Assembly (NCBI GenBank): GCA_944392065.1
Contig: CALXVO010000034.1
Location: 1-10,867, forward strand
Source: an uncultured Clostridia bacterium
GTDB lineage: Bacteria; Bacillota; Clostridia; TANB77; CAG-508
Length of the DNA: 10,867 bases
Direction: 5' to 3'
Shown here in pieces: positions 1 through 5,922 of this stretch. The position numbers and the translations under genes were made by a program. Below the pieces are notes generated by a model. It did not search any database and was not told the DNA's origin. It worked only from the letters and a program-made list of their open reading frames with translations. Numbering within the stretch: the stretch's first letter is position 1; every line of letters starts with the position of its first letter.

Positions 1-483
1 AAAATAGAGGGAAGATTAAAAACAGAGTATTATTTAGCATCAGTGGTAAATAGCTATAGAAATGCAATAGATGATTATATGAAAGAACCAGATAAGTACG
101 ATTATACGAAATACTTAAAAGAGCTTGAAAAAACAAAAACAAGAGGACTTACAACATTTTATTTTAATGATAGGAATAATAAAGATTTCCAAGAATATGA
201 TGGAAAGCAATATAATCTAAATTATGAATTTGGAGGAAAAATATTAGAGTTTAGTACAGATAAATCTATTATAGAAATTAGAAATAAACTTAAGGTTGGA
301 GATACAATGGAAATATTAATTCCAGGGGAAATAACACCATATGAATTTAAAATAGAAAAGCTTTGGGATACAGAAACAGAAGAAGAAGTGGACTTCGTAA
401 ATCCAGGAAAATTTGGACAGAGTATAAAGATGCATCTTCCAATTGAGTGCGAGAATGGATGGATTTTAAGAAGAAAGAAATAA
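1..483 (+). CDS. U32 family peptidase / tRNA hydroxylation protein, C-terminal part
   Basis: This is the last 160 residues of a gene that begins before the window; the frame is open from base 1, so the GTG at 43 is not its start. The opening stretch (KIEGRLKTEYYLASVV, then an SYRNAIDDY segment) matches the conserved C-terminal part of the U32 peptidase core. The tail ends in GQSIKMHLP and WILRRKK, typical of the small beta-barrel that closes these proteins. Family members in Bacillus and E. coli (YrrN/YrrO-TrhP and RlhA types) are needed for 5-hydroxylation of tRNA wobble uridine or of 23S rRNA, despite the peptidase name. Which subgroup this is cannot be decided, because the catalytic core lies upstream. 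It ends at TAA 481-483. No convincing GC-rich terminator follows, only an AT-only inverted repeat near 522-548. Confidence 0.85.
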   Translation, partial: KIEGRLKTEYYLASVVNSYRNAIDDYMKEPDKYDYTKYLKELEKTKTRGLTTFYFNDRNNKDFQEYDGKQYNLNYEFGGKILEFSTDKSIIEIRNKLKVGDTMEILIPGEITPYEFKIEKLWDTETEEEVDFVNPGKFGQSIKMHLPIECENGWILRRKK

Positions 484-556
484 GGTGTAATTGAGAAAAT
501 ATACATAAATTTTACAAAAACACATAAAATATATTATATTTATTATGTAAATTTGC

Positions 557-586
557 TTGACGATTATGTTAATAAGATTGTATAAT
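557..586 (+). promoter_or_regulatory. Sigma-A promoter of the tandem-repeat RNA
   Basis: TTGACG at 557-562 and a perfect TATAAT at 581-586 are separated by 18 bases. Transcription would start near 593, just before the tandem repeats at 600-698. This is one of the two best housekeeping promoters in the window. It faces a region with no ordinary gene, which supports a dedicated non-coding transcript. Confidence 0.75.
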
Positions 587-599
587 AGGTATAGTTAGA

Positions 600-698
600 A
601 AATGTTTCTCGCTTTATGGTGGTGAGAGTAATAAGTTATCCATTTCGCTAAATGTTCTCGCTTTATAGTGGTGCGAGTAATAAATTATCTATTTTGAA
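600..698 (+). repeat. Two tandem ~50-nt RNA repeats
   Basis: Copy 1 spans 600-649 and copy 2 spans 650-698. They share AAATGTT, then CTCGCTTTAT, GTGGTG, AGTAATAA and TTATC, with one indel and a handful of substitutions. In copy 2, CTCGC (657-661) pairs perfectly with GCGAG (673-677) around a TTTATAGTGGT loop. In copy 1 the equivalent arm is changed, but TCTC (607-610) can still pair with GAGA (624-627). Retained pairing despite substitutions suggests selection on RNA structure. An A-rich stretch near 697-705 could be the start of a degenerate third copy. Confidence 0.8.
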
Positions 699-706
699 AA
701 TATTTA

Positions 707-740
707 GCCTTCTATATTAAGTTATAGAAGGCATTAATTT
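707..740 (+). terminator. Hairpin terminator between repeat RNA and toxin remnant
   Basis: GCCTTCTAT (707-715) and ATAGAAGGC (724-732) form a perfect 9-bp stem with an 8-base loop. The following ATTAATTTTAT is T-rich but broken by A, so termination is probably incomplete. Partial read-through here is what type III toxin-antitoxin loci use to keep antitoxin RNA in excess over toxin mRNA. Confidence 0.65.
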
Positions 741-764
741 TATAAGAAAGGATGTATATGATTT

Positions 765-845
765 ATGTTTTTAGAAACAGGATATGTGTATCATATAAAA
801 AATGAATATTTTGAATTTGTATTAGAAGAATTAAGCAACAGCTAA
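765..845 (+). pseudogene. Truncated type III toxin (ToxN/AbiQ/CptN-like) remnant
   Basis: The frame from ATG 765 to TAA 843-845 encodes 26 residues starting MFLETGYVYHIKNEYFEFV. This resembles from memory the N-termini (G-Y-V-Y-H-I-K-x-E-Y-F) of ToxN/AbiQ-family endoribonuclease toxins in Clostridia, whose full length is around 150-190 residues. The sequence then runs into LEELSNS and stops, and the next bases already belong to the opposite-strand DUF368 gene, so most of the toxin has been deleted. AAGGA at 748-752 is the likely ribosome binding site, a rather long 12 bases away. A second ATG at 758 opens a 15-codon frame with no resemblance to anything. The short match makes the family call moderate; the repeat RNA upstream strengthens it. 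Confidence 0.5.
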
Positions 846-861
846 ACTATTTATTTTCAAA

Positions 862-1661
862 CTATTTTTTTTCAAGTTTTCCAGCTATTTTAAATCCAAT
901 TACAAAAAGAATAATAGAAATAAAGCCAGTAAAATCAAATGTAAGTGGACTGTATAAAACAAGTACACTACCTAAGGTAAATCCTATTATTGAATAATAA
1001 GTTTCCATATAGAAATGTTTTAACAATAGTTTTATGATTACTAAGAATACAAGGCAGCCAAGGAGTAAACCAATTCCCATTGGGATTAAAACATTTAAAT
1101 TCATACTAGCTATACTACTAAGATATGTAGGATAAACTCCGCATGCACATTAAAATAAGTGTATTACTTACCCCAGGGAAAACAACCCCAATAGACATAA
1201 GAAAACCAGATAAAACTAAAAAGGCAAGAGAAAAATTACCTTCTATTTGTGAAAGATTTAATTTGTTTTCTAAAAATACTAAAAAACAACCAATAATAAA
1301 AGCGACCAGTGCAAATAACAAATATCTTAATCTAAAAGTATACTCTGAATTAACTTTTTTAATGAGAATAGGAATACTTCCTAAAATTAAACCAATAAAA
1401 CAAAAGCTAGTCTGAGTAGGGAAACGTTCGAATAATGCTTTTAATATATTTCCAAATAAAAGTACACCAATAACTCCACCAATAAAAATAGGAAATAAAA
1501 ATGAAAAATTCTTTTTGAAATTTTTAAATAACCCGAAAAATAGAATTTATTAATTTATCATATATTCCAAATATGACGCAAAGAACACCACTGCTAACTC
1601 CTGGAAGAATAGCACCAGCCCCAAGTAATATGCCGATTAAAAAGTTTTGGATTTTTTTCAA
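862..1661 (-). pseudogene. DUF368 membrane protein (polyprenyl-phosphate translocase family), two frameshifts
   Basis: Read across three frames this encodes about 266 residues, near full length for DUF368. The N-terminus contains GILLGAGAILPGVSSGVLC and GIYDKLINSI, the family's first conserved PGVS motif. A second motif, SIGVVFPGVSNT, lies in the middle, and the C-terminus has LNVLIPMGIGLLLG and ends in KLEKK. DUF368 proteins (PopT) were reported to return undecaprenyl phosphate across the membrane. The first break is an extra base in the A5 run at 1536-1540 (+ strand). The second is an extra base near 1141, where MCM should be followed by GVYPTYLSS. Both are single-base events. The start is probably TTG at 1661, seven bases after GGTGATT; ATG at 1673 is in frame but has no ribosome binding site. 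Two breaks favour true decay, though assembly error is possible. Confidence 0.8.
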
Positions 1662-1795
1662 AAGAATCACCATTAAATTATTATGCAAAGATTAGCAAAG
1701 TATGATTGAAATAATTCATATATTACATGCTTGAAATACATATTAAAACATAAAAAATATTTTTAATGGACATTATAAGATTAAAGTCTATTAGG

Positions 1796-1876
1796 TTATA
1801 AATAATTGAAATAATTTTGTAAATCATCTCGGGCTTGGGGAGACCATATGATTTTGTATTTTTTAATCTGTGTCAT
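1796..1876 (-). pseudogene. RelE/ParE family toxin, 5' remnant
   Basis: Directly after the antitoxin, overlapping its last 14 bases, an ATG at 1876 opens a 26-residue frame: MTQIKKYKIIWSPQARDDL, then QNYFNYL and TAA (1796-1798). KYKIIWSPQARDDLxxxxxYL is the classic first strand and helix of RelE/ParE toxins, which are normally 90-105 residues and kill by mRNA cleavage or gyrase inhibition. The active-site strands further downstream are absent in every frame through about 1680. The protein is therefore truncated by a deletion or rearrangement and should be inactive. The overlapping start is the usual translational coupling of antitoxin and toxin. Confidence 0.75.
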
Positions 1877-2213
1877 AATCTGCCTCCATTTCTGCAACGA
1901 TTTCTTCCATAGGAATTCCTTTCCCTTCATCTACTTCTTTTAGTGCTTCATCAATCTTCTTAAAAACATCTCTTTTGAACTCTTCAAAAGAAGCATAATG
2001 CTTGTCAAAATGCTCTGCTACAAGTCTATCAATTCTTTCTTCTTCAGTTTCCTCATTTTTCTTAAGCATATCCTCATATGCTTCATCACTTAAAACCACT
2101 AAATCATTAGTACCATTTTTTGTAATGTACATAGGTTCTTTTGTTTCATGGCAAATTTTAGAAATCTCATTATAGTTATTTCGTAAATCTGCACAAGGTC
2201 TAATTAAAGCCAT
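1863..2213 (-). CDS. Type II antitoxin, Phd/YefM family
   Basis: The 116-residue protein starts MALIRPCADLRNNYNEISK and continues PMYITKNGTNDLVVLSDEAYEDM at about residues 28-50. This is the Phd/YefM DNA-binding fold: strand, helix, then the GxxDLVVLS strand. The highly acidic C-terminus (about residues 55-116, with KIDEALKEVDEGKGIPMEEI) is the toxin-neutralising tail, a little longer than usual for the family. Such antitoxins bind the toxin and repress their own promoter. The start is fixed by GGAGG at 2221-2225, seven bases upstream. The toxin gene that should follow survives only as a 26-codon remnant, so this antitoxin is orphaned. It may persist as a repressor, or neutralise a related toxin elsewhere in the genome. 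Confidence 0.85.
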   Translation of the reverse strand: MALIRPCADLRNNYNEISKICHETKEPMYITKNGTNDLVVLSDEAYEDMLKKNEETEEERIDRLVAEHFDKHYASFEEFKRDVFKKIDEALKEVDEGKGIPMEEIVAEMEADYDTD

Positions 2214-2320
2214 AAATATACCTCCAATCTAATTAAGAGTAAAAAAATAACAAGAATAAGAAATGTCAAGAAAAGATATCAGTAGACAAATAAATTTCTT
2301 CACTCTTTTACAATAGGCAA

Positions 2321-2349
2321 ATTATATCATAATTATTACATACACGCAA
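2321..2349 (-). promoter_or_regulatory. Probable promoter of the antitoxin gene
   Basis: On the minus strand TTGCGT (complement of 2344-2349) and TATAAT (complement of 2321-2326) are 17 bases apart, about 110 bases before the antitoxin start. A TTGACA (near 2264-2269 on the complement) lies nearer the gene but lacks a clear -10 box. The whole 2214-2540 gap holds only these elements and the divergent sigK promoter. No gene is visible in it. Confidence 0.5.
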
Positions 2350-2478
2350 TACATATTACAATATTTGGCAAAAATTTTCTTAATATACATATTACCTAGG
2401 TTTAAGGCTAAAATTTCTGTAAAACCATTATCCTGTAAGCAAAAAATAGTACAATGCCTGATATAACTTTTTTCTAGG

Positions 2479-2511
2479 GTCATGCACTTTAAAATTCTTT
2501 ACACATATAAT
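2479..2511 (+). promoter_or_regulatory. Possible sigma-E-type promoter of sigK
   Basis: GTCATGCA (2479-2486) and CATATAAT (2504-2511), 17 bases apart, resemble the sporulation sigma-E boxes (roughly GTCATATT and CATACAAT). They sit 30 bases before the sigK ATG. No good housekeeping -35 lies upstream of the TATAAT inside this -10 box. Mother-cell sigma-E control of sigK is the known arrangement in Bacillus, but this site call is a pattern match only. Confidence 0.4.
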
Positions 2512-2540
2512 TTATGTATAAGGAAAACGGAGGTGCATTT

Positions 2541-3254
2541 ATGTTTACTGCATTTTGTGGAAGTATAGGAGCTCTAACTTTTTTTGAATTCTTAAAATCA
2601 GCAGTTTTTTTGCTAGGATATATATCAAGTAACAATTTATTTCCAGAGCCATTATCACCAGAGGAAGAAAGTAAGTATCTAGAACAAATGAAAAATGGAG
2701 ATGAAGAAGCAAGAAATATTTTAATAGAAAGAAATCTTAGACTAGTAGCACATATTTGCAAGAAATATAGCACTGCAAAGGCAGAGCAAGAAGATTTAAT
2801 TTCTATTGGAACAATAGGATTGATAAAAGGAATAAACAGTTTTGAAGCTTCAAAAGGTGTAAGACTTGCTACTTATGTAGCAAGGTGCATAGATAATGAG
2901 ATATTGATGTATTTGAGAAGCACAAAAAAATTAAATGCAGAAGTGTATTTGGAAGATCCAATCGGAAAAGATAAAGATGATAATACAGTAACATTGCAAG
3001 AAGTTTTAGAAAATGATGAAAGAAGTATTGAAGAAGAAGTAGATTTAAAATTTAAAATAAAGAAAATGTATCAAAAAATAAAAGAAGTATTAAAAGGGAG
3101 AGAAAAATCAATAATAGAACTTAGATTTGGTCTAAATGGTGCAAAGCCAAAAACGCAACACGAAATAGCTGAAATGATGGGAATATCTCGTAGTTATGTA
3201 TCTAGAATAGAAACTAAAGCAATAGGTAAACTTGCTAAAGAATTTAAGGAGTAG
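2541..3254 (+). CDS. sigK: RNA polymerase sporulation sigma factor sigma-K
   Basis: The 237-residue protein is a sigma-70 family factor specific to the late mother cell, driving coat and cortex genes. In order: a hydrophobic pro-sequence (about residues 1-26), YISSNNLFPEPLSPEEE, region 2.1 (DEEARNILIERNLRLVAHI), region 2.2 (DLISIGTIGLIKGI), regions 2.3-2.4 (LATYVARCIDNEILMYLRS), and region 4 with its helix-turn-helix (TQHEIAEMMGISRSYVSRI). Length and every block match Bacillus sigma-K. The pro-sequence implies activation by SpoIVFB-type intramembrane cleavage, probably between Gly26 and Tyr27 by alignment with Bacillus. GGAGGTG at 2529-2535 sets the start at ATG 2541 rather than the in-frame ATG at 2514. 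The gene is contiguous, with no skin-like intervening element. The Bacillus C-terminal lysine-rich tail is missing. Confidence 0.93.
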   Translation: MFTAFCGSIGALTFFEFLKSAVFLLGYISSNNLFPEPLSPEEESKYLEQMKNGDEEARNILIERNLRLVAHICKKYSTAKAEQEDLISIGTIGLIKGINSFEASKGVRLATYVARCIDNEILMYLRSTKKLNAEVYLEDPIGKDKDDNTVTLQEVLENDERSIEEEVDLKFKIKKMYQKIKEVLKGREKSIIELRFGLNGAKPKTQHEIAEMMGISRSYVSRIETKAIGKLAKEFKE

Positions 3255-3275
3255 AATAATTGTAAAAAAATAATA

Positions 3276-3647
3276 AATAGAAGTTTATCGCCATTTATTA
3301 CTAATCTTACAGGTATAACCGATGAAATGCTAAAAACAGGAAAAATACCAACTGAGGTATATCAAGATTTTGTACAATTTATTGGAGAAAACATCATTAT
3401 AGGACATAATGTAAATTTTGATTTGGGATTTTTATCCAATAAATGTAAAAAATATATAAATTACAATCTTACAAATGATTATATTGATATTTTATATATA
3501 GCAAGAAGATTAGTACCGTGTAGCGTAAATTACAAGCTAGGCACTCTTGCAAAACTTTTTAACATCAGTTATGAAGGTGCTCATAGAGGTTTAAAAGATG
3601 TTGAAATTACGTATGAGGTATATAATAAGTTAAGAAAACTAAAATAA
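3276..3647 (+). pseudogene. DnaQ/PolC-like 3'-5' exonuclease, 5'-truncated
   Basis: About 123 residues of a DEDDh exonuclease are readable: SLSPFITNLTGITDEML, then NIIIGHNVNFDLGFL (Exo II, catalytic Asp), NYKLGTLAKLFNI, and EGAHRGLKDVEITYEVY (Exo III, catalytic His and Asp). The N-terminal strand carrying the first catalytic D-x-E motif, some 40 residues, is missing. The stretch before the homology has no start codon with a ribosome binding site; an internal ATG at 3327 comes too late to help. The frame runs straight on from the sigK stop codon (TAG 3252-3254), so the missing 5' end was probably deleted when the fragment was joined to sigK. The product should be catalytically dead. If translated at all, it would be as a short N-terminally truncated protein. 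Confidence 0.75.
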
Positions 3648-3665
3648 AAATTTTGCCAATATTTT

Positions 3666-3724
3666 ATCAGCGCAACAGCTGAGACAGGTTTAAAACCCAT
3701 CCTCGCTGTTGCACTGATTTTTTT
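3666..3724 (+). terminator. Large structured rho-independent terminator
   Basis: ATCAG (3666-3670) pairs with CTGAT (3714-3718) and GCAACAGC (3672-3679) with GCTGTTGC (3705-3712), leaving one C/A mismatch. After a bulged T, GAG (3681-3683) pairs with CTC (3702-3704). GGTT/AACC (3687-3690 with 3694-3697) forms a small apical hairpin. Seven T residues follow (3718-3724). This is far longer than a usual terminator stem and could be the 3' end of a small RNA. Its position after the exonuclease remnant fits termination of the sigK transcript. Confidence 0.75.
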
Positions 3725-3773
3725 ATTTTGTTCAAAAAAATGGAAAAATAAAAAAGAAAAAAAATCACATAAT

Positions 3774-3820
3774 AATATTGAAAAAAATATAGGTTCCATT
3801 AAACCAATTTTTTCAATATT
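3774..3820 (+). repeat. Inverted repeat in the leader of the LPKTG cohesin gene
   Basis: AATATTGAAAAAA (3774-3786) and TTTTTTCAATATT (3808-3820) form 13 perfect base pairs. Inside the loop, GGTT (3792-3795) pairs with AACC (3802-3805). It ends 12 bases before the ribosome binding site GAAAGGTG. It could be an operator, an mRNA-stability hairpin or an AT-rich attenuator; a run of T lies only inside the stem. Confidence 0.6.
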
Positions 3821-3845
3821 AAAATTAATGGAGAAAGGTGATTTT

Positions 3846-4877
3846 ATGACAAAGAAAATATTAAGTGTTATAGCAATTTTATCATTGTTATTTTTTACAT
3901 TACAATTTAACGTATATGCAGCATCAGTGCCACTAGGTTCTGTAACAGTTGATGTGAGTAAGGATACAATAGCGCCAGGTGAAGAAGTAACAGTAACTAT
4001 AAATTTTGGTACAGACCTTGGAGCATATACATTTGATGTCGCATACGACAATAATCTATTTGAGTACGTACGTTCAGAAGGAGGAACTGAAAACGATAAT
4101 GGTACAAGAGTAAGGGTAACATGTTATGATAGCTCAGGAGGAAGTAGCCCACGTACAAGCATGAGTGTTACTTTTAAAGCAAAAGATAATATTGTAACAA
4201 CAAATCCTACTAACTTTTCTATTACAGCAGAAGGCTTAGCAAATGCAGATGCTTCTCAAGAATATGATGATATTACTTCAGCTATAGAAAAAGCTGTAAC
4301 AGTAGAACCAAACTATGTTGATTACTCAATAAGTTTAGACTATTCTGGAAACATAATTGTAGATGAAGAAAAGGAAATGCAATTGGTAACAGAATCTACA
4401 ATGGGAAGATATTACGACCATGTAAAACTTACAGTAGAAGTAACTAAAAAGCCATCTGATGATGCTACAGTAAAATTATTAGCTACAACTAGAACAAGAC
4501 AGGAAGTAGATTTAATTCAAGAAGGATGGGGAGAGCCAGATGGTTATGCATTAGGTGGAAAAGATGTAAAACAAATTCTAGATGTTAGAGCACTTTTTAG
4601 TGAAATAGGGGAATACACTATAAAGATAAGTTTACTAGATAAAGACTCATCTGATGCAGTAATTGCTACAGAAGACTTTGATGTTAACGTATTAGAAACT
4701 TCAGCAGAAAATACAGATAATGAAGAGAATAATAATCAGAATACCAATACAGAAAATGAAGAAAAGCTTCCAGAAAATCTACCAAAAACAGGTATGACAC
4801 AATATGTTTATATAATTACTACTATAGCTGTTTTAGGTGCAAGTTATATTGCCTTAAAAGGCACAAAGAAAGAATAA
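3846..4877 (+). CDS. Secreted cohesin-like protein with LPKTG cell-wall anchor
   Basis: The 343-residue protein has a Sec signal peptide (TKK then a hydrophobic core, cleavage likely after VYA at residue 25). A cohesin-like/E-set beta domain follows (about 33-152, with VDVSKDTIAPGEEVTVTINF, GAYTFDVAYDNNLFEYV and SMSVTFKAKD). Next is a second all-beta domain I do not recognise (about 155-285), then an Asn/Glu/Thr-rich wall-spanning linker (286-308), LPKTG at 312-316, a membrane helix (319-336) and a KGTKKE tail. It should be attached to peptidoglycan by a sortase; one is encoded next. Cohesins bind dockerins, and a dockerin protein lies two genes downstream. The start is ATG 3846, six bases after GGTG; the in-frame ATG at 3828 lies upstream of that site. 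The cohesin call is by sequence pattern, and a general carbohydrate-binding fold remains possible. Confidence 0.8.
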   Translation: MTKKILSVIAILSLLFFTLQFNVYAASVPLGSVTVDVSKDTIAPGEEVTVTINFGTDLGAYTFDVAYDNNLFEYVRSEGGTENDNGTRVRVTCYDSSGGSSPRTSMSVTFKAKDNIVTTNPTNFSITAEGLANADASQEYDDITSAIEKAVTVEPNYVDYSISLDYSGNIIVDEEKEMQLVTESTMGRYYDHVKLTVEVTKKPSDDATVKLLATTRTRQEVDLIQEGWGEPDGYALGGKDVKQILDVRALFSEIGEYTIKISLLDKDSSDAVIATEDFDVNVLETSAENTDNEENNNQNTNTENEEKLPENLPKTGMTQYVYIITTIAVLGASYIALKGTKKE

Positions 4878-4956
4878 CAAAACAAGGCATATGTTAAAAG
4901 CAAAACTTAAGATGTGCAGTGAGATATAGACATAAATAAAATTATTATTATTAAGT

Positions 4957-4990
4957 AGGCGATGTTTTATATGATGCATCGCCTTTATAA
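4957..4990 (+). terminator. Hairpin terminator after LPKTG cohesin gene
   Basis: AGGCGATG (4957-4964) pairs perfectly with CATCGCCT (4977-4984) around a 12-base loop and is followed by TTATAA. The stem is strong but the T-run is short, so this may only weaken transcription between the anchored protein and the sortase. Confidence 0.55.
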
Positions 4991-5000
4991 CTAATTTTAG

Positions 5001-5147
5001 AATAAAATTAAAAAGAAAAATAAAACTACAGAATATAAATCTAAAAAACTATTAATTTGCAAACATCAAGATTATGTAGAAGTAAATGATAAAGGACATC
5101 TTTCTACTCAATCTGTACATAAGCTAATAGGAGGGGAACAAAGTTAA
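5001..5147 (+). other. Start-less open frame just before the sortase, possible gene remnant
   Basis: A 48-codon stop-free frame ends at TAA 5145-5147, two bases before the sortase ATG, and contains that gene's AGGAGGGG ribosome binding site. Its second half (KLLICKHQDYVEVNDKGHLS, then TQSVHKLIGGEQS) looks more protein-like than random AT-rich sequence. The first half is lysine-rich translation of A-runs, and no start codon is present. I do not recognise it. It may be the 3' end of a decayed upstream gene, or chance. Confidence 0.2.
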
Positions 5148-5149
5148 AT

Positions 5150-5749
5150 ATGGTTAGAAAATTTTTTATGCTATTAATAGTTCTTATAATGTCTATTTTA
5201 ATTGGTAATATGGCATATGGAATGTATAGAGAATTTGAATTAAAAGATGGCCCAAGTGAGAGTTATCTAGCTAATATGGAATCAAAAGAAGAAAATGTAA
5301 ACATTAACGAAAATCCCAATGAAAATAAAACCATAGAAAAAATAGAAGAAGAATACAGAGGATATAAAGTTTCTGCAAAATTAACAATACCCAAGATTAA
5401 TTTAGATACTTATGTTCTAGAAAAATATAGTACAGAAACAATGGATATATGTCCTACTAAATATTTCGGACCAAATCCAAATGAAGTAGGAAATTATTGC
5501 ATAGCTGCTCACAATTATAATAAAGAAAATATGTTTAATCATATCATAGAATTAGAAATTGGGGACACAATAATACTAGTAGATAATAAAAATGGTAAAG
5601 TTGAATATGAAGTATATGATGTATATAAAGTAAAACCTGATGAAACAGAGTTACTATCTCAAAAAACAGAAGGAGAAATAGAACTTACCTTAATTACTTG
5701 TAGCGATTATTCGAGTAAAAGAATTGTAGTCAAGGCTAGAAAAATTTAG
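5150..5749 (+). CDS. Sortase (transpeptidase)
   Basis: The 199-residue membrane-anchored cysteine transpeptidase cleaves LPXTG-type signals between Thr and Gly and links the protein to the cell wall. An N-terminal signal-anchor (residues 5-24) is followed by an acidic linker to about residue 70. The sortase beta-barrel follows: KLTIPKINLDTYVL, catalytic His121 in CIAAHNYN, catalytic Cys184 in LTLITCSDY, and Arg191 in SKRIVVKA. All three catalytic residues are present and the length is normal. The class is not clear from motifs alone. The adjacent upstream LPKTG protein is the obvious substrate, suggesting a dedicated pair. AGGAGGGG (5129-5136) is the ribosome binding site, about 13 bases before ATG 5150, a long spacing that may limit expression. 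Confidence 0.9.
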   Translation: MVRKFFMLLIVLIMSILIGNMAYGMYREFELKDGPSESYLANMESKEENVNINENPNENKTIEKIEEEYRGYKVSAKLTIPKINLDTYVLEKYSTETMDICPTKYFGPNPNEVGNYCIAAHNYNKENMFNHIIELEIGDTIILVDNKNGKVEYEVYDVYKVKPDETELLSQKTEGEIELTLITCSDYSSKRIVVKARKI

Positions 5750-5752
5750 ATT

Positions 5753-5822
5753 GCCATGGTTGAGGATACGCATATAGAGTAATTTTTCTGCAAGCTGTAA
5801 CTTGCCTGACTCAAACTTGGGC
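5753..5822 (+). ncRNA. Structured RNA element of unknown class upstream of the glucosaminidase
   Basis: An outer helix joins GCCATGGTTGAG (5753-5764) to CTCAAACTTGGGC (5810-5822) with one or two bulges. Within it lies a hairpin, GCAAG (5790-5794) and CTTGC (5801-5805), around CTGTAA. The 5' internal loop of about 25 bases (5765-5789) faces only four bases on the other side. This lopsided three-part fold is reminiscent of a riboswitch or leader RNA. It does not match the conserved cores I know (c-di-GMP I/II, c-di-AMP, SAM, purine, glycine, ZTP). It has no T-run after it, so any control would probably be on translation or stability. Confidence 0.4.
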
Positions 5823-5922
5823 TTCCACAAAAAAATATATAATCTACAATGCTATAGTTTAAATTTTAGAATTTACACAAAAGAGATGAACTAAAATCAG
5901 CAAGGTAAAGGAGGAAAATTTT

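Larger units (their letters stand above)
593..740 (+). ncRNA. Probable type III antitoxin RNA (tandem-repeat transcript)
   Basis: The predicted transcript runs from the promoter's start point through two tandem ~50-nt units to a hairpin terminator. A short toxin-like frame follows directly. That order (promoter, short tandem repeats, leaky terminator, toxin) is the known layout of type III toxin-antitoxin loci (ToxIN, CptIN, TenpIN). In those, each processed repeat folds as a pseudoknot and inhibits the endoribonuclease toxin. Known CptI loci have roughly two repeats of 40-48 nt, close to what is seen here. Repeats, promoter and hairpin are read directly; the antitoxin identity is inferred from architecture and from the toxin fragment. 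Confidence 0.55.

Noticed and set aside
600..698. Possible CRISPR array or mini-ykkC (guanidine-II) riboswitch
   Set aside because: The two units abut with no unique spacers, which excludes CRISPR. The twin hairpins lack the ACGR loops of guanidine-II RNAs.
758..805. 15-codon frame from ATG 758
   Set aside because: It is better spaced from AAAGGA than ATG 765, but the peptide resembles nothing and the overlapping frame carries the toxin-like sequence.
1143..1415. 90-codon open frame on the plus strand
   Set aside because: It lies antisense to the recognisable DUF368 sequence and has no ribosome binding site.
2541..3254. Interrupted sigK (skin-type element)
   Set aside because: The frame is continuous through regions 2 and 4, with no recombinase or junction sequence.
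3581..4051. 156-codon open frame on the minus strand
   Set aside because: It crosses the large terminator hairpin and the start of the clearly real plus-strand LPKTG gene; its composition reflects antisense reading.
5753..5822. c-di-GMP riboswitch before the glucosaminidase
   Set aside because: The conserved type I and type II core sequences are absent, so only an unclassified structure is reported.
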